A DNA stretch of 64,000 nt from Hyphomicrobiales bacterium (GTDB lineage Bacteria > Pseudomonadota > Alphaproteobacteria > Rhizobiales > Xanthobacteraceae): NCBI GenBank assembly GCA_017305555.1, contig JAFKKM010000023.1, positions 20,622-84,621 of the forward strand. Reading direction: 5' to 3'. A program made the position numbers and the translations under genes. This document shows positions 51,119-61,816 of this stretch, one piece after another. Below the pieces are notes generated by a model, which did no database searches, had not been told where the DNA came from, and was given only the letters and a program-made list of their open reading frames with translations. How positions within the stretch are numbered: the stretch's first letter is position 1; each line of letters starts with the position of its first letter.

Positions 51119-54100
51119 GCACACGCCGCGACATTCCGCTGGCGGTGCGCGAGGCGCAGGCCAAGGCGTCCGATCCTGGCACTTCTGCTTTCGTCGCCGC
51201 CAATGCCGGCGCCGGCAAGACGCACGTTCTCGTCAATCGCGTGATCCGGCTATTGCTCGACAACGTCTCGCCAGAAAAGATTCTCTGCATCACCTTCACC
51301 AAGGCCGCCGCCGCCAACATGGCGCAGCGGGTGTTCGAGACGCTGGGCCGCTGGGTGACGCTCGACGATGCCGCGCTCGACGCCGCGATCCTCGCCACCG
51401 GCGCGGCGAAGCCCTCCGCCAGAACGCGGGAGCGCGCACGCGAACTGTTCGCCTGCGCGTTGGAAACGCCGGGCGGGCTGAAGGTGCAGACCATCCACGC
51501 GCTCTGCACGCGGCTGCTGCAACAGTTTCCGTTCGAGGCCAACGTGCCGGCACGCTTCGCCGTACTCGACGATCGCGACCAGAGCGAGATGATGGAGCGC
51601 GCCAACCTCGCGGTCTTGCTGGACGCAGCAAACGCGCCGGACAGTGCGGTCGGCCGTGCGCTCGCAACCGCAATGGCTTACGCCGCTGACGTGACGTTCA
51701 AGGACGTGGTGCGCGAGGCGTGCCTGTCCCGCGAACATTTCATCGCCTGGGCCGGTCAGAACGGTGGAATCGACACCGCACGCACGCAGCTTGCACGCGC
51801 GCTTGGCGTCGATGCAGGAGATACGCTCGTGCGTATTGAACATGATATCATCGACGGTCCAAATGTGCCCCGTGCGCGATGGCTGGACATCGCCGCGATC
51901 TTCATGAACGGATCTGATCGTGATCAAGGTCAAGCCGCTCGACTAAGAAGTGCATACGCCCTCAAAGGTGATGAATGCGTCGAGGCATATTTCGGGGTCT
52001 TTGGACGAGAAGATAAGGGCTTATTCATTCGACGCGCCGCGCTCATCACCAAACCGCTCGCGAAGCAGTCTCCGGAGCTAGCGGACGCACTTCTGAAGGA
52101 ACAGGATCGCGTCTTTGAGCTTCGCGATAAACGTAACGCCATCATCCAACGCGACCGCACCGAGGCGCTGCTGACCATCGCCAGCACAGTCGCGGCGCAT
52201 TACCGCTCCGAGAAACAACAGCGCGGCCTGCTCGATTACGACGACCTGATCGACAAGACGCTGGCCATGCTCGCCAACGTCTCGTCCGGCTGGGTGCATT
52301 ACAAACTCGACCGCGGCGTCGATCATGTGTTGATCGACGAGGCGCAGGACACCAGCCCCCGGCAATGGGATATCGTCGATCGCATCATCGCCGAATTCAC
52401 CTCCGGCGAAGGCGCGCGCGACGGCGTCAAGCGCACCATCTTCGCGGTGGGCGACGAGAAGCAATCGATCTTCTCGTTTCAAGGTGCCGCGCCGCGCGAG
52501 TTCGATCACCGCCGTCGCGAATTGGAACGGCGTTTCACCCATGCGGGGCTGCGCTTCGCGCCGGTGTCTTTCACCTATTCGTTCCGCTCCGGCGCGACGG
52601 TTTTGTCCGCCGTCTCCGAAACCTTCAAGTCGCAAGACATCTACAAGAGCATCACCACCGATCTCGACGGGATGCCGCCGCATCTGGCGCTCGGCGACGC
52701 CGCGCCGAGCCTGATCGATCTTTGGGAATTGGAGAAGCCCGACGAGCGGCTCGACATCGAAGGCTGGCAGGCACCGTTCGATGCGGTGTCGGAGACCAGC
52801 CCGCAGGTGAAACTGGCGCGCCGCGTACAGGCCGAGATCGCGGCGTTGATCGCCAACGGCACCATGACCGGTCCGGCGAATGACCGACGGCGTCTGCGCT
52901 ATGGCGACATTCTCGTGCTGGTGCGGCGACGCGAGACGACATTCAACGCGGTGATTCAGGCGCTGAAATATGCGGGCATTCCGGTGGCGGGCGCGGATCG
53001 TCTCAAGCTCACCGAACACATCGCGGTGATCGACCTGATGAGTCTCGCCGACGCGCTGTTGCTGCCGCGCGATGATCTGGCACTAGCGGTGGCGCTGAAA
53101 AGCCCGCTGTTCGGCCTCAATGACGACGATCTTCTGATGATCGCGCCAAGCCGCAAAGGCAGTCTGCGCGAGGCGTTGGCGCAGCACGCCGCGCACAATG
53201 CGAAACTGCAAGCCGCGCACGTTCGGTTGAGGCGCTACGAGGATCGCGCCCTCAACGAGACGCCCTTCACCTTCTATGCGTGGCTGCTCGGCGGCGATGG
53301 TGGCCGTGCGCGTATCCTGGAACGGCTTGGGCCGGAAGCCAACGACGCGCTCGATGAATTTCTCGACCTCGCATTGAACTACGAGCGCAAGGCCCCGGCC
53401 TCGCTGCAAGGCTTTGTGGCATGGCTGCGCGCCGCCGACACCGACGTCAAGCGCGACATGGACATCGGCCGTGACGAGGTGCGGGTGATGACCGTGCATG
53501 GCGCGAAGGGGCTGGAAGCCTCGGTGGTGTTCATGGTCGACACCACCACCTCGCCATCCGACTCGCAGCGATTGCGGCTGATCCGCGTGCCGCAAGGCAA
53601 TGCCGATCCGCACGGGCTCAGCGTCAACGTCTGGGCCGGCAGCAAGGCCGACGATCCCGCCGCTGTTGCCGCCGCGCGCGCGGCGATGCTCGACGACACC
53701 GAGGACGAATATCGCCGCCTGCTCTACGTCGCGATGACGCGCGCCGCCGACCGGCTGATCGTCGGTGGTTGCCAACCCGGCAATCGCAAGGAGGTGCGGG
53801 AAAATTCCTGGTACGACCTGATCGCCAAAGGGCTCGCCGCCTCCGATCTGCAATGCGAGGAGATCGATACGCCGTCCGGCGTGGTGAAACGTTACACCCG
53901 CGCCGGCGACACGCATTCCACGATCGCACCGATCTCCGAAGCGGAAGCGACGACAGAACTTTCGCTGCCGCCATGGCTTCGGACTACCGCGCCACCAGAC
54001 CCACGCGCCGACGCCGTGCTGCGCCCATCGGACTCTAATGATGACAAAGCGCACGCCATGCGGGGGAGCGAGTCGCCTGAGCAACGTGCGCGCGCCCTGC

Positions 54101-54615
54101 AACGCGGCACCTTGGTGCATCGGCTGCTGCAATCGTTACCGGACCTCGCAGATGAGCAACGCCTTGAGGCCGCGCGCCGCTATCTTGCGCGCGCCGCCCG
54201 CGATTGGAGCGACGACGAACGCAACGCATTGATCGCGCAGTCGCTGGCGCTGCTCGACGATCCGCGTTTCGCGCCGGTGTTCGCGCCCGGCAACCGCGCC
54301 GAGGTCTCTATAATCGGCCGGCTGCCTCGCCCGCGCGGCGGGCACGTCGTCGTCTCGGGTCAGATCGACCGCCTGGTGGTCACCGACGACGCGGTCCTGA
54401 TCGTCGACTACAAGACCAACCATGCGCCGCCGACGCACGCCAAGGATGCCCCGCCGGCCTACGTCCGGCAGTTGGCGCTGTATCGCGCCGTGCTCACCCA
54501 TCTCTATCCAGGGCGAACCATTCGCGCCGCCTTGGCATGGACCGAAACACTTGAAATCATGGAGATTTCAGCGCCTGCGCTGGACGCCGGGCTGGCATCC
54601 GCGCTGGCGCGATAA
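51115..54615 (+). CDS. addA: Double-strand break repair helicase AddA
   Basis: 1166-aa UvrD-type helicase plus C-terminal RecB-family nuclease. Walker A '[12 protein letters not shown]' (29-38), '[16 protein letters not shown]', motif II '[19 protein letters not shown]', '[18 protein letters not shown]', motif V '[19 protein letters not shown]', motif VI '[17 protein letters not shown]', and nuclease '[34 protein letters not shown]'. An internal stretch, about residues 263-302 (51901-52020), has clearly lower GC (60 of 120 bases by hand count) and rare codons (AGA, CTA, AGT). The frame stays open. Downstream trxA follows after 97 nt. Confidence 0.96.
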   Translation: MSTRRDIPLAVREAQAKASDPGTSAFVAANAGAGKTHVLVNRVIRLLLDNVSPEKILCITFTKAAAANMAQRVFETLGRWVTLDDAALDAAILATGAAKPSARTRERARELFACALETPGGLKVQTIHALCTRLLQQFPFEANVPARFAVLDDRDQSEMMERANLAVLLDAANAPDSAVGRALATAMAYAADVTFKDVVREACLSREHFIAWAGQNGGIDTARTQLARALGVDAGDTLVRIEHDIIDGPNVPRARWLDIAAIFMNGSDRDQGQAARLRSAYALKGDECVEAYFGVFGREDKGLFIRRAALITKPLAKQSPELADALLKEQDRVFELRDKRNAIIQRDRTEALLTIASTVAAHYRSEKQQRGLLDYDDLIDKTLAMLANVSSGWVHYKLDRGVDHVLIDEAQDTSPRQWDIVDRIIAEFTSGEGARDGVKRTIFAVGDEKQSIFSFQGAAPREFDHRRRELERRFTHAGLRFAPVSFTYSFRSGATVLSAVSETFKSQDIYKSITTDLDGMPPHLALGDAAPSLIDLWELEKPDERLDIEGWQAPFDAVSETSPQVKLARRVQAEIAALIANGTMTGPANDRRRLRYGDILVLVRRRETTFNAVIQALKYAGIPVAGADRLKLTEHIAVIDLMSLADALLLPRDDLALAVALKSPLFGLNDDDLLMIAPSRKGSLREALAQHAAHNAKLQAAHVRLRRYEDRALNETPFTFYAWLLGGDGGRARILERLGPEANDALDEFLDLALNYERKAPASLQGFVAWLRAADTDVKRDMDIGRDEVRVMTVHGAKGLEASVVFMVDTTTSPSDSQRLRLIRVPQGNADPHGLSVNVWAGSKADDPAAVAAARAAMLDDTEDEYRRLLYVAMTRAADRLIVGGCQPGNRKEVRENSWYDLIAKGLAASDLQCEEIDTPSGVVKRYTRAGDTHSTIAPISEAEATTELSLPPWLRTTAPPDPRADAVLRPSDSNDDKAHAMRGSESPEQRARALQRGTLVHRLLQSLPDLADEQRLEAARRYLARAARDWSDDERNALIAQSLALLDDPRFAPVFAPGNRAEVSIIGRLPRPRGGHVVVSGQIDRLVVTDDAVLIVDYKTNHAPPTHAKDAPPAYVRQLALYRAVLTHLYPGRTIRAALAWTETLEIMEISAPALDAGLASALAR

Positions 54616-54712
54616 GGGAGCCTTGACCCGGCGGGGTCGCCTTCCTACGTTCAGCGCCAGACGTGAGGCGCGATTCCCGCGCCGCCGATTTCAAGGAACA
54701 ACGAGGTATATC

Positions 54713-55036
54713 ATGGCCGCCGTAGGCAAGGTTTCCGATGCCGATTTCGACGCACAGGTGCTCAAGGCGGAGGGCCCGGTCGTGGTCGATTTCTGGGCGG
54801 AATGGTGCGGCCCCTGCCGCATGATCGCACCGGCGCTGGACGAGATCGCAGGCGCGATGGGCGACAAGGTCAAGATCGTCAAGCTCAACGTCGACGAGAG
54901 CCCGCAGACCGCCTCAAAATACGGCGTGATGTCGATCCCCACCCTGATGATCTTCAAGGGTGGCGAAATGGCCTCGCGTCAGGTCGGCGCCGCGCCGAAG
55001 CAGAAGCTGCAACAGTGGATTTCCACGGCGGTCTGA
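54713..55036 (+). CDS. trxA: Thioredoxin 1
   Basis: 107-aa thioredoxin, the general cytosolic disulfide reductase. Active site C32-G-P-C35 in '[24 protein letters not shown]', then '[37 protein letters not shown]' with the cis-Pro. GAGG 6 nt before the ATG. The addA-trxA order is conserved in Rhizobiales. Followed by a strong terminator. Confidence 0.98.
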   Translation: MAAVGKVSDADFDAQVLKAEGPVVVDFWAEWCGPCRMIAPALDEIAGAMGDKVKIVKLNVDESPQTASKYGVMSIPTLMIFKGGEMASRQVGAAPKQKLQQWISTAV

Positions 55037-55058
55037 GTTCGGTCTGTTCTTCATAAAC

Positions 55059-55095
55059 AAAGCGGCCGGCGAATATCGCCGGCCGCTTTTGTTTT
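55059..55095 (+). terminator. trxA: Rho-independent terminator of trxA
   Basis: AAAGCGGCCGGCG - aatat - CGCCGGCCGCTTTTGTTTT, 22 nt after the trxA stop. Long stem and T-rich tail; likely the end of the addBA-trxA transcript. Confidence 0.92.
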
Positions 55096-55153
55096 CGTCT
55101 CATGCAGGCGAAGCGAAGCAATCAAAAATGCTTCTCGCTGTAACACATCTCTC

Positions 55154-55243
55154 CGTCATGCCCGCGCTTGTCGCGGGCATCCACGTCTTTTCCAGGTAGC
55201 CAATCGCAAGACGTGGATGGCCGGAACAAGTCCGGCCATGACG
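55154..55243. repeat. Palindromic intergenic repeat, family A, short form
   Basis: CGTCATGCCCGCGCTTGTCG-CGGGCATCCACG - spacer - GACGTGGATGGCCGGAACAA-GTCCGGCCATGACG, between convergent trxA and folC. A decayed family B half (GCGAAGCGAAGCAATC, about 55109-55124) precedes it. Confidence 0.9.
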
Positions 55244-55272
55244 ATCGAAATGCAGCAATGCGGCGGAAAGGT

Positions 55273-56610
55273 TTACACGACCGCCGTGCCGTTCGCGGCC
55301 AGCACATGGCCGGCGAGATAGAGCGAGCCGGTGATGAGGATGCGCGGCGGAATCTCATAGGCCAGTTGCGCCAGGAATTGCAGCGCCGCATCGACGCTCA
55401 CCGCCGTCTCCGCGCGCATCCCGAGCCGCCGGATCGCCTCTGCCAGTTGCGCCACCGGCATCGCGCCGTCGCGATCGGGAATCGGCACCGCGATGATGTG
55501 GCGCGTCAGCCCGGCGAAGTTGGCGAGGAACGCATCGGCATCCTTGTTACCCATCATGCCGACGATCAGCACCAAGGGCCGCGACACTCGTTCCTCGAGA
55601 TCGCCGATCGCGGCTGAAACCACGCGTCCGCCATCGGCGTTGTGGCCGCCGTCGAGCCAGATCTCAGCGTCGCGCGGCGCCCGCGCGACCAGCGCGCCGG
55701 CGGTGAGGCGCTGCATCCGCGCCGGCCATTGCACGGCAGCGATGCCGGCCTCGAACGCAGCATGGTCGAGACGGAAGGTATCGATGGCACGCAACGTCGC
55801 GATGGCCAACCCCGCATTGTCGATCTGATGACGGCCGAACAGCTTTGGCGCGGCGAGATCGAGCAACCCGCGTTCGTCCTGATAAACCAGACGGCCATGC
55901 TCGACGCCGACATGCCAAGTTTCCTCAGCAGCGTGCAGCGACGCGCGCATCCGCTTGGCCTGCGCCTCGATCACCGCCAGCGCCTCCAGCGATTGCGCCG
56001 CGCTGATCACTGGCACGCTGCGCTTGAAGATGCCTGCTTTCTCGGCGGCGATGGTTTCAATTGTCGGCCCGAGAAACTCGGTGTGATCCATCCCGATCGG
56101 CGTCAGCACGCAAGCGGCAGGCTTCTCGATGACGTTGGTGGCGTCGAGCCGGCCGCCGAGACCGGTTTCCAGCAGCACCGCGTCGGCGGGATGCCGCGCG
56201 AACAGCAGAAACGCCGCCGCCGTCTCGATCTCGAAACGGGTGATCGGGTGACCCGCGTTGACGCGCTCGCACGCCAGCAGCGCTTCGCGCAATTCATTGT
56301 CGCTGACGAGCGCACCACTGAGGCGGATACTCTCGTTGATCCGCACCAGCCACGGCGAGGTATAGACATGCACGCGCAAACCCGCCGCTTCCAGCATCGC
56401 GCGCAGGAAGGCGAGCGTCGATCCCTTACCGTTGGTGCCGGCGACATGGATCACCGGCGGCAGCTTGCGTTCGGGATGATCGAGCGCCGCCAGCAGCCGC
56501 TCGACGCGCTCAAGCGTCAGATCGATGCGATGGGGATGGAGCCGCGACAGCCGCGCCAGCAGGTCGTCCAGCGACGGTGACGGCAGCGGTGCGGCGGCGG
56601 GCGCGCTCAC
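55273..56610 (-). CDS. folC: Bifunctional dihydrofolate/folylpolyglutamate synthase
   Basis: 445-aa Mur-ligase-fold enzyme that adds glutamate to dihydropteroate/folates. P-loop '[15 protein letters not shown]' (56-68), '[16 protein letters not shown]', '[16 protein letters not shown]' and '[27 protein letters not shown]', then the C-terminal domain '[14 protein letters not shown]'. GTG start overlaps the accD stop (4 nt). The accD-folC pair is conserved. Ends 29 nt from a family A repeat. Confidence 0.97.
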   Translation of the reverse strand: MSAPAAAPLPSPSLDDLLARLSRLHPHRIDLTLERVERLLAALDHPERKLPPVIHVAGTNGKGSTLAFLRAMLEAAGLRVHVYTSPWLVRINESIRLSGALVSDNELREALLACERVNAGHPITRFEIETAAAFLLFARHPADAVLLETGLGGRLDATNVIEKPAACVLTPIGMDHTEFLGPTIETIAAEKAGIFKRSVPVISAAQSLEALAVIEAQAKRMRASLHAAEETWHVGVEHGRLVYQDERGLLDLAAPKLFGRHQIDNAGLAIATLRAIDTFRLDHAAFEAGIAAVQWPARMQRLTAGALVARAPRDAEIWLDGGHNADGGRVVSAAIGDLEERVSRPLVLIVGMMGNKDADAFLANFAGLTRHIIAVPIPDRDGAMPVAQLAEAIRRLGMRAETAVSVDAALQFLAQLAYEIPPRILITGSLYLAGHVLAANGTAVV

Positions 56611-57554
56611 GCCTGCGGCGCAGCCGGGGCCGCGCCTTCGGCGGCGACATCCGCCGGCGTATCGACGGCAACCGGCATGGTCTTCGGCTGGCTGACAACC
56701 TCAAGCGCCGGCGCGCGCGTCAGCAGGCGGCAGAGCCGCGCCAATGTCGGCCGCAGGTCGTGGCGATGCACCACCATGTCCACCATGCCGTGGTCCTTGA
56801 GATACTCGGCGCGCTGGAATCCTTCCGGCAGCTTTTCGCGAATGGTCTGTTCGATCACGCGCGCGCCGGCGAACCCGATCAGCGCGCCGGGTTCGGCGAT
56901 ATGGATATCGCCCAGCATCGCATAAGATGCCGTGACGCCGCCGGTGGTCGGATTGGTCAGCACCACGATGTAAGGCAATCCCGCCTCGCGCAGCATCTCC
57001 ACCGCGACGGTGGTGCGCGGCAATTGCATCAGCGACAGGATGCCTTCCTGCATCCGCGCGCCGCCGGACGCCGCGAACACGATGCACGGCGCGTGCTTCT
57101 CGATCGCCAGTTCGAAACCGCGCACGATGGCTTCGCCCGCCGCCATGCCGAGCGAACCGCCCATGAAATCGAAATCCTGCACGGTGACGACGACGCCCTG
57201 GCCTTCCAGCTTGCCGTAGCCGACCTTCACCGAGTCGTTCAGGCCGGTCTTGGTGCGCGCATCCTTGATGCGGTCGACGTAACGGCGCTCGTCGCGGAAT
57301 TTCAGCGGATCGGCCGCGACATCCGGCAGCGCCACGTCGTACCAGGTCTCGTTGTCGAAGATCGACTTCAGCCGCGCCACCGCGCCCATGCGCATGTGGT
57401 AGTTCGAGCCGGGAATGACGAACTGATTGGCCTCGACGTCCTTGTAGAACACCAGTTGCCCGGAATCCGGGCACTTGATCCACAGATTCTCCGGCGTGTC
57501 GCGCTTGAGAATGCTGCGAATTTTCGGCCGGACAACGTTCGTCAACCAGTTCAT
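56607..57554 (-). CDS. accD: Acetyl-CoA carboxylase carboxyltransferase subunit beta, degenerate zinc ribbon
   Basis: 315-aa beta subunit that with AccA transfers carboxyl from biotin to acetyl-CoA for fatty-acid synthesis. Crotonase-type core: '[47 protein letters not shown]', '[41 protein letters not shown]'. The N-terminal ribbon keeps only Cys28 of the four zinc Cys seen in E. coli; the others read Ser31, Ile47 and Ser50 ('IKCPDSGQ', '[12 protein letters not shown]'). The C-terminus has a ~25-residue Ala/Pro tail. Upstream of folC, downstream of trpA after a repeat. Confidence 0.95.
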   Translation of the reverse strand: MNWLTNVVRPKIRSILKRDTPENLWIKCPDSGQLVFYKDVEANQFVIPGSNYHMRMGAVARLKSIFDNETWYDVALPDVAADPLKFRDERRYVDRIKDARTKTGLNDSVKVGYGKLEGQGVVVTVQDFDFMGGSLGMAAGEAIVRGFELAIEKHAPCIVFAASGGARMQEGILSLMQLPRTTVAVEMLREAGLPYIVVLTNPTTGGVTASYAMLGDIHIAEPGALIGFAGARVIEQTIREKLPEGFQRAEYLKDHGMVDMVVHRHDLRPTLARLCRLLTRAPALEVVSQPKTMPVAVDTPADVAAEGAAPAAPQA

Positions 57555-57594
57555 ATCTTGCTCCGTAACATCGCAAGGTGAAGCGATGATCCGA

Positions 57595-57751
57595 ACCCTC
57601 TCCCCTTGCGGGAGAGGGTGGCGCGCACCGCGCGAAGCAAGGTGCGAGCCGGGTGAGGGGTATTTCTAACCCGATTATGGCAAGGGAACGACCCCTCACC
57701 CGCCTCACCGCATAAATGCGGTTCGGCACCCTCTCCCGCAAGGGGAGAGGG
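57595..57751. repeat. Long palindromic repeat, family D
   Basis: CCCTCTCCCCTTGCGGGAGA-GGGT, GGTGCGAGCCGGGTGAGGGG / CCCCTCACCCGCCTCACCG and CACCCTCTCCCGCAAGGGGA-GAGGG. The ends are inverted and the middle forms a second pair. Shares the CTCTCCC...GGGAGAG core with 42164-42254. It lies inside the trpA-accD space on one strand, so it may limit read-through. Confidence 0.88.
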
Positions 57752-57761
57752 ACGAAACCGG

Positions 57762-58598
57762 CTATTCGGCGGCCTGCGCGGCCCCGCGCACGCCCTGCGC
57801 CAGCGCTGCGGTCAGATCGGCCACCGCCTTGACGGTGGAAGGCGTCGCGCGGCCCTCCGCATTGAGGCTTTTCGCCAACGCATCGACCAGTGCGGTGCCG
57901 ACCACCGCACCGTCCGCCGCGCGGGCGATGTCGCGCGCCATATCGGGAGTACGGATGCCGAAGCCGACACAGACCGGAAGCGACGTGTGACGCTTGATGC
58001 GCGCCACCGCCTCACCGACCTGCGTTGCGTTGGCGGCGGCCGAGCCGGTGATGCCGGTGATCGAGACGTAGTAGACGAAGCCCGAAGTATTCGCGAGCAC
58101 GGCGGGCAGCCGCTTGTCGTCGGTGGTCGGCGTCGCGAGGCGGATGAAGTTCAGTCCCGCTTTCATTGCCGGCAAGCAAAGCTCGTCATCTTCCTCCGGC
58201 GGCAGATCGACGATGATCAGGCCATCGACGCCGGCGGTCTTGGCGTCGGCCAGAAACGCCTCGACGCCGTAGATGTAGATCGGATTGTAGTAACCCATCA
58301 GCACGATCGGCGTCGCGTCGTCGCCCTTGCGGAAGCCGCGCACCAGATCGAGCGTCTTGTGCAGCGTCATGCCGCCCTTCAGCGCACGCAGGCCCGCGGC
58401 CTGAATCGCCGGGCCATCGGCCATCGGATCGGTGAACGGCATCCCGATCTCGATGATGTCGGCGCCCGCCTGCGGTAGTGCCTTGATAATTGCGAGCGAG
58501 GTCGCGGGATCGGGGTCGCCCGCCATCAGAAAGGTGACGAAAGCGGCGCGGCCTTGCTTATGCAGATCCGCCAAACGTGTGTCGATGCGGGTGGTCAC
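57762..58598 (-). CDS. trpA: Tryptophan synthase alpha subunit
   Basis: 278-aa TIM-barrel subunit that cleaves indole-3-glycerol phosphate to indole. '[52 protein letters not shown]' holds the catalytic Glu and '[12 protein letters not shown]'; Asp in '[12 protein letters not shown]'; '[14 protein letters not shown]' and '[15 protein letters not shown]' bind phosphate. GTG start overlaps the trpB stop (4 nt), consistent with 1:1 production. Confidence 0.98.
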   Translation of the reverse strand: MTTRIDTRLADLHKQGRAAFVTFLMAGDPDPATSLAIIKALPQAGADIIEIGMPFTDPMADGPAIQAAGLRALKGGMTLHKTLDLVRGFRKGDDATPIVLMGYYNPIYIYGVEAFLADAKTAGVDGLIIVDLPPEEDDELCLPAMKAGLNFIRLATPTTDDKRLPAVLANTSGFVYYVSITGITGSAAANATQVGEAVARIKRHTSLPVCVGFGIRTPDMARDIARAADGAVVGTALVDALAKSLNAEGRATPSTVKAVADLTAALAQGVRGAAQAAE

Positions 58599-59818
58599 TT
58601 TGCCTTCCTGCCCTTCAGAATGTCGCCGACTTGCGGCACGTCCTTGTCGCCGCGACCGGAGAGGTTGACCACCATCAGGTGATCGCTCGGCCGTTTCGGT
58701 GCGAGTTCGATGACGCGGGCGATGGCATGTGCCGATTCCAGCGCCGGGATGATGCCTTCCAGCCGCGACAGCAATTGGAACGCGGCGAGCGCTTCCTCGT
58801 CAGTGGCCGACAGATACGTCACGCGTCCGGTCTCGTGCAGCCACGAATGCTCCGGCCCGATGCCGGGATAATCCAGCCCCGCCGAGATCGAATGCGCGTC
58901 CTGAATCTGTCCGTCGGCATCCATCAGCAAATACGTTCGGTTGCCGTGCAGCACGCCGGGCCGCCCGCCGGTGAGGGACGCCGCGTGCAGCTTGTCGAGC
59001 CCGTGGCCCGCCGCCTCGACGCCGAAAATCTCGACGCTCGGATCGTCGAGGAACGGATGAAACAGGCCCATCGCGTTGGAGCCGCCGCCGATGCAGGCGA
59101 TCAGCGAATCCGGCAAGCGGCCTTCGGCCTCCATCATCTGCGCGCGCGTCTCATGGCCGATGATCGACTGGAAGTCGCGCACCATCATCGGATAGGGATG
59201 CGGTCCCGCGACCGTGCCGATGCAGTAGAACGTGTCGTGGACGTTGGTGACCCAATCGCGCAGCGCTTCATTCATCGCATCCTTGAGCGTGCGGGTGCCG
59301 GACTGCACCGGCACCACTTTCGCCCCTAACATCTCCATGCGGATGACGTTCGGCTCCTGCCGTGCCACGTCCACCGCGCCCATGTAGACCACGCAGTCGA
59401 GCCCGAAGCGCGCGCACAGTGTCGCGGTGGCGACGCCATGCTGGCCCGCGCCGGTCTCCGCAATGATGCGCTTCTTGCCCATGCGGCGCGCGACCATGAT
59501 CTGGCCGAGCACGTTGTTGACCTTGTGCGAGCCGGTGTGATTCAGCTCCTCGCGCTTCAGATAAATCTTCGCGCCGCCAAGATGCTCGGTGAGGCGCTGT
59601 GCGAAATACAGCGGCGACGGACGGCCGACATAGTCTTTCAGATAGCCGTTCATCTCGCGCTGAAACGCGGGATCGGCTTTGGCCTCGGCATAGGCCTTTT
59701 CGAGATCGAGGATCAGCGGCATCAAGGTCTCGGCGACGAAACGTCCGCCGAACATGCCGAAGTGCCCGCGCTCATCGGGGCCGGACCGGAAGGAATTGGG
59801 ACGAGAGTTCATTGTCAT
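58595..59818 (-). CDS. trpB: Tryptophan synthase beta subunit
   Basis: 407-aa PLP enzyme that joins indole and serine. PLP Lys99 in '[12 protein letters not shown]'; '[34 protein letters not shown]', '[15 protein letters not shown]' (phosphate loop) and '[14 protein letters not shown]' are intact. ATG codons at 59818 and 59812 are both possible; the former is kept as the longer. Reads into trpA by overlap; separated from trpF by a long family A repeat. Confidence 0.98.
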   Translation of the reverse strand: MTMNSRPNSFRSGPDERGHFGMFGGRFVAETLMPLILDLEKAYAEAKADPAFQREMNGYLKDYVGRPSPLYFAQRLTEHLGGAKIYLKREELNHTGSHKVNNVLGQIMVARRMGKKRIIAETGAGQHGVATATLCARFGLDCVVYMGAVDVARQEPNVIRMEMLGAKVVPVQSGTRTLKDAMNEALRDWVTNVHDTFYCIGTVAGPHPYPMMVRDFQSIIGHETRAQMMEAEGRLPDSLIACIGGGSNAMGLFHPFLDDPSVEIFGVEAAGHGLDKLHAASLTGGRPGVLHGNRTYLLMDADGQIQDAHSISAGLDYPGIGPEHSWLHETGRVTYLSATDEEALAAFQLLSRLEGIIPALESAHAIARVIELAPKRPSDHLMVVNLSGRGDKDVPQVGDILKGRKAK

Positions 59819-59822
59819 CCTT

Positions 59823-59948
59823 CGTCATGGCCGGATTTATTCCGGCCATCCACGTCTTGCTTGCTGTGAATTCCGACAGACGTGGATGCCCGGACATAGG
59901 CTAGCGGAAGCGACGCCGTTCTTGGAACGGCGATGTCCGGGCATGACG
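59823..59948. repeat. Palindromic intergenic repeat, family A, long form
   Basis: CGTCATGGCCGGATTTATTC-CGGCCATCCACG - spacer - GACGTGGATGCCCGGACA, extra TAGGCTAGCGGAAGCGACGC-CGTTCTTGGAACGGCGA, then TGTCCGGGCATGACG. Lies between trpF and trpB within a single-strand gene series, 5 nt before the trpB start, so it may affect trpB expression. Confidence 0.9.
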
Positions 59949-59968
59949 ACTGCTGTGACGGTGCAAAG

Positions 59969-60646
59969 CTAACCGACATGCGGGATCGCTTCACGTAAAT
60001 TGCTATCGGCCGCGCGCGCGGCGCGGACGAAGGCATGGATCATCTTGATGTCCTTGACGCCAGGCGTGCTCTCGACGCCGGACGACACATCGACGCCACC
60101 GGCACGCGTCACGCGCACGGCTTCCGCGACGTTATCCGCATGAAGCCCGCCGGACACCATGAACGGCACATCACATTTGAGGTTTTCCAGCAGGTGCCAG
60201 TCGAACGCAGCACCAAGTCCGCCCGGCCGCGTCGCGTCCTTCGGCGCGCGGGCGTCGAACAGGATGCGGTCGGCCACCGCGGCATAGCCGGGCAGCGGCG
60301 CGAGATCGGCGGCCACTTCGACCGGGACCGCCTTCATCACCGGCAGGCCGAATTTCTGCTTGATGTCGCGGAGACGCGCAGTCGTTTCCTTGCCGTGCAA
60401 TTGCAGCAGATCCGGACGCAATGCCTCGATGCTGTTGGCGAGCAGCGCGTCGTCGGCATCGACCGACAGCGCCACTTTCAGCGCGCGGCCCTTGGCCTGC
60501 CGGCCCAGCCGCTCCGCGGTGCCGAGATCGATATGACGCGGCGACGGCGGGAAGAACACGAAGCCCACCATGTCGGCCCCGGCCTCCAGCGCCGCCGCGA
60601 GCGTCTCGGGCGTCGACAGGCCGCAGATTTTGACGATCAGGGACAT
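59969..60646 (-). CDS. trpF: Phosphoribosylanthranilate isomerase
   Basis: 225-aa TIM barrel isomerising PRA to CdRP in tryptophan synthesis. 'VKICGLSTPETLAAALEAGADMVGFVFFPPSPRHI' has the catalytic Cys (C8) and 'FFPPSPR'; 'LLQLHGKE' and 'RILFDARAPKDATRPGGLGAAFDW' with the catalytic Asp, then 'MVSGGLHADNVAEAVRVTRAGGVDVSSGVES' for phosphate binding. Upstream of trpB on the same strand, separated by a repeat. Confidence 0.97.
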   Translation of the reverse strand: MSLIVKICGLSTPETLAAALEAGADMVGFVFFPPSPRHIDLGTAERLGRQAKGRALKVALSVDADDALLANSIEALRPDLLQLHGKETTARLRDIKQKFGLPVMKAVPVEVAADLAPLPGYAAVADRILFDARAPKDATRPGGLGAAFDWHLLENLKCDVPFMVSGGLHADNVAEAVRVTRAGGVDVSSGVESTPGVKDIKMIHAFVRAARAADSNLREAIPHVG

Positions 60647-60739
60647 GGCTTTGGCGCGTGGCTTTCGATTCGAGACGATTTCGCGGGTCGCGGTACCGAT
60701 GTCCGGGCTTAAAGCCCGCAGCCGCCGCTTCGGCGGGTT

Positions 60740-61129
60740 CTACAACGTCGCGTCGTGCTTGTCGCGGGTGCCGAGGCCGGTTCCGCTGAGATCGGGCAGT
60801 AAAACCGGGCTACTCGGGGTCCGCTGCGGCTGCATGGCGGCCTGCAACTGCGCCAGTTGTGCCCGCGCATCCCGCGCCTCGGCCTCGTTCTGGCGGGCGG
60901 CGCGGCGCCAGTGACGCTGCCGCAACCAGGTTGCAAAACTTCCCGCCAGCACACCCAGGATCGCCACCACGATGATCACCATGAACAGCGGCAGCGTGAG
61001 CCCGACCGATGGATCGGTGGCGTTGAAGGGATCGAACGACACCGTCACCAGCCGCCGGTTGGCGATGGCGAAGGCCAGGAAGATGACGCCGAGTGGAATC
61101 AGCACCAGCGCGGTGAAGAACTTACGCAT
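60740..61129 (-). CDS. lapA: LapA-domain (DUF1049) membrane protein
   Basis: 129-aa inner-membrane protein with two helices ('FFTALVLIPLGVIFLAFAIANRRLVTVSFDPFN' and 'LPLFMVIIVVAILGVLAGSFATWLRQRHWRRAAR') and a cytosolic coiled-coil-like tail rich in Ala/Gln. This is the LapA/YciS domain layout; in E. coli LapA/B tune LPS synthesis, but no LapB is adjacent here. ATG 61129 has GAGAGG 2 nt upstream; GTG 61141 is the alternative. Between ihfB and trpF, as in other Rhizobiales. Confidence 0.85.
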   Translation of the reverse strand: MRKFFTALVLIPLGVIFLAFAIANRRLVTVSFDPFNATDPSVGLTLPLFMVIIVVAILGVLAGSFATWLRQRHWRRAARQNEAEARDARAQLAQLQAAMQPQRTPSSPVLLPDLSGTGLGTRDKHDATL

Positions 61130-61311
61130 CGCCTCTCTCACACATGCGATCGCGGATCAGCCGGAGCGGCGGACAGGGTGGGCACCGTCAAGTCCCATCG
61201 AAACCGCTGCGGCAATTGGACCATGCGGACTTGCGAAAATCCAGCGCGCAATCCGTCAGAGACCATCGTTGAACGGTTCGTCAGTGCAATTACGATTAAA
61301 CCGCGAAAGCG

Positions 61312-61626
61312 TCAGGCGCTGGGCTGGGCGGCCTCGGCGGCCGGAAGATCGCGATTGAGCCGCTCACGCATTTCCTTGCCGGTCTTGAAGAACGGCACGC
61401 TTTTCTGATCGACCGGCACATGCGCGCCGGTGCGCGGATTGCGTCCCGCACGCGCCGGACGATGCTTCACCGAGAATGCGCCGAACCCGCGCAACTCGAC
61501 ACGATCGCCCCGTGCCAACGCTGCGACAATTTCGTCGAGAATGGCATTCACGATGTTCTCGACATCGCGCTGATAGAGGTGCGGATTGTGCTCGGCGATG
61601 CGCTGAACGAGTTCGGATTTGATCAT
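61312..61626 (-). CDS. ihfB: Integration host factor subunit beta
   Basis: 104-aa DNA-bending protein of the HU/IHF family. '[91 protein letters not shown]' has the 'GFGAFSV' and the 'R-N-P-x-T-G' DNA-intercalating arm with its Pro. The short acidic tail is typical of alphaproteobacterial HimD. It bends DNA at specific sites with IhfA. Confidence 0.97.
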   Translation of the reverse strand: MIKSELVQRIAEHNPHLYQRDVENIVNAILDEIVAALARGDRVELRGFGAFSVKHRPARAGRNPRTGAHVPVDQKSVPFFKTGKEMRERLNRDLPAAEAAQPSA

Positions 61627-61816
61627 CGATATAGGGACCCGTGGCGTGCAGGCGACATTTCCTTGAAAAAGTCGCGGACTGTCAAGCGGCTAATTCGTCT
61701 GCGATCATCGCAAATCATCTGACCGCAAGCAAGTTTTCGCAGCGCGAATGCAGCATCGGCGGCAACATTCGCGCTGAAATGCGATTCACATCATTCAACG
61801 CAGATGCAACAACGGC

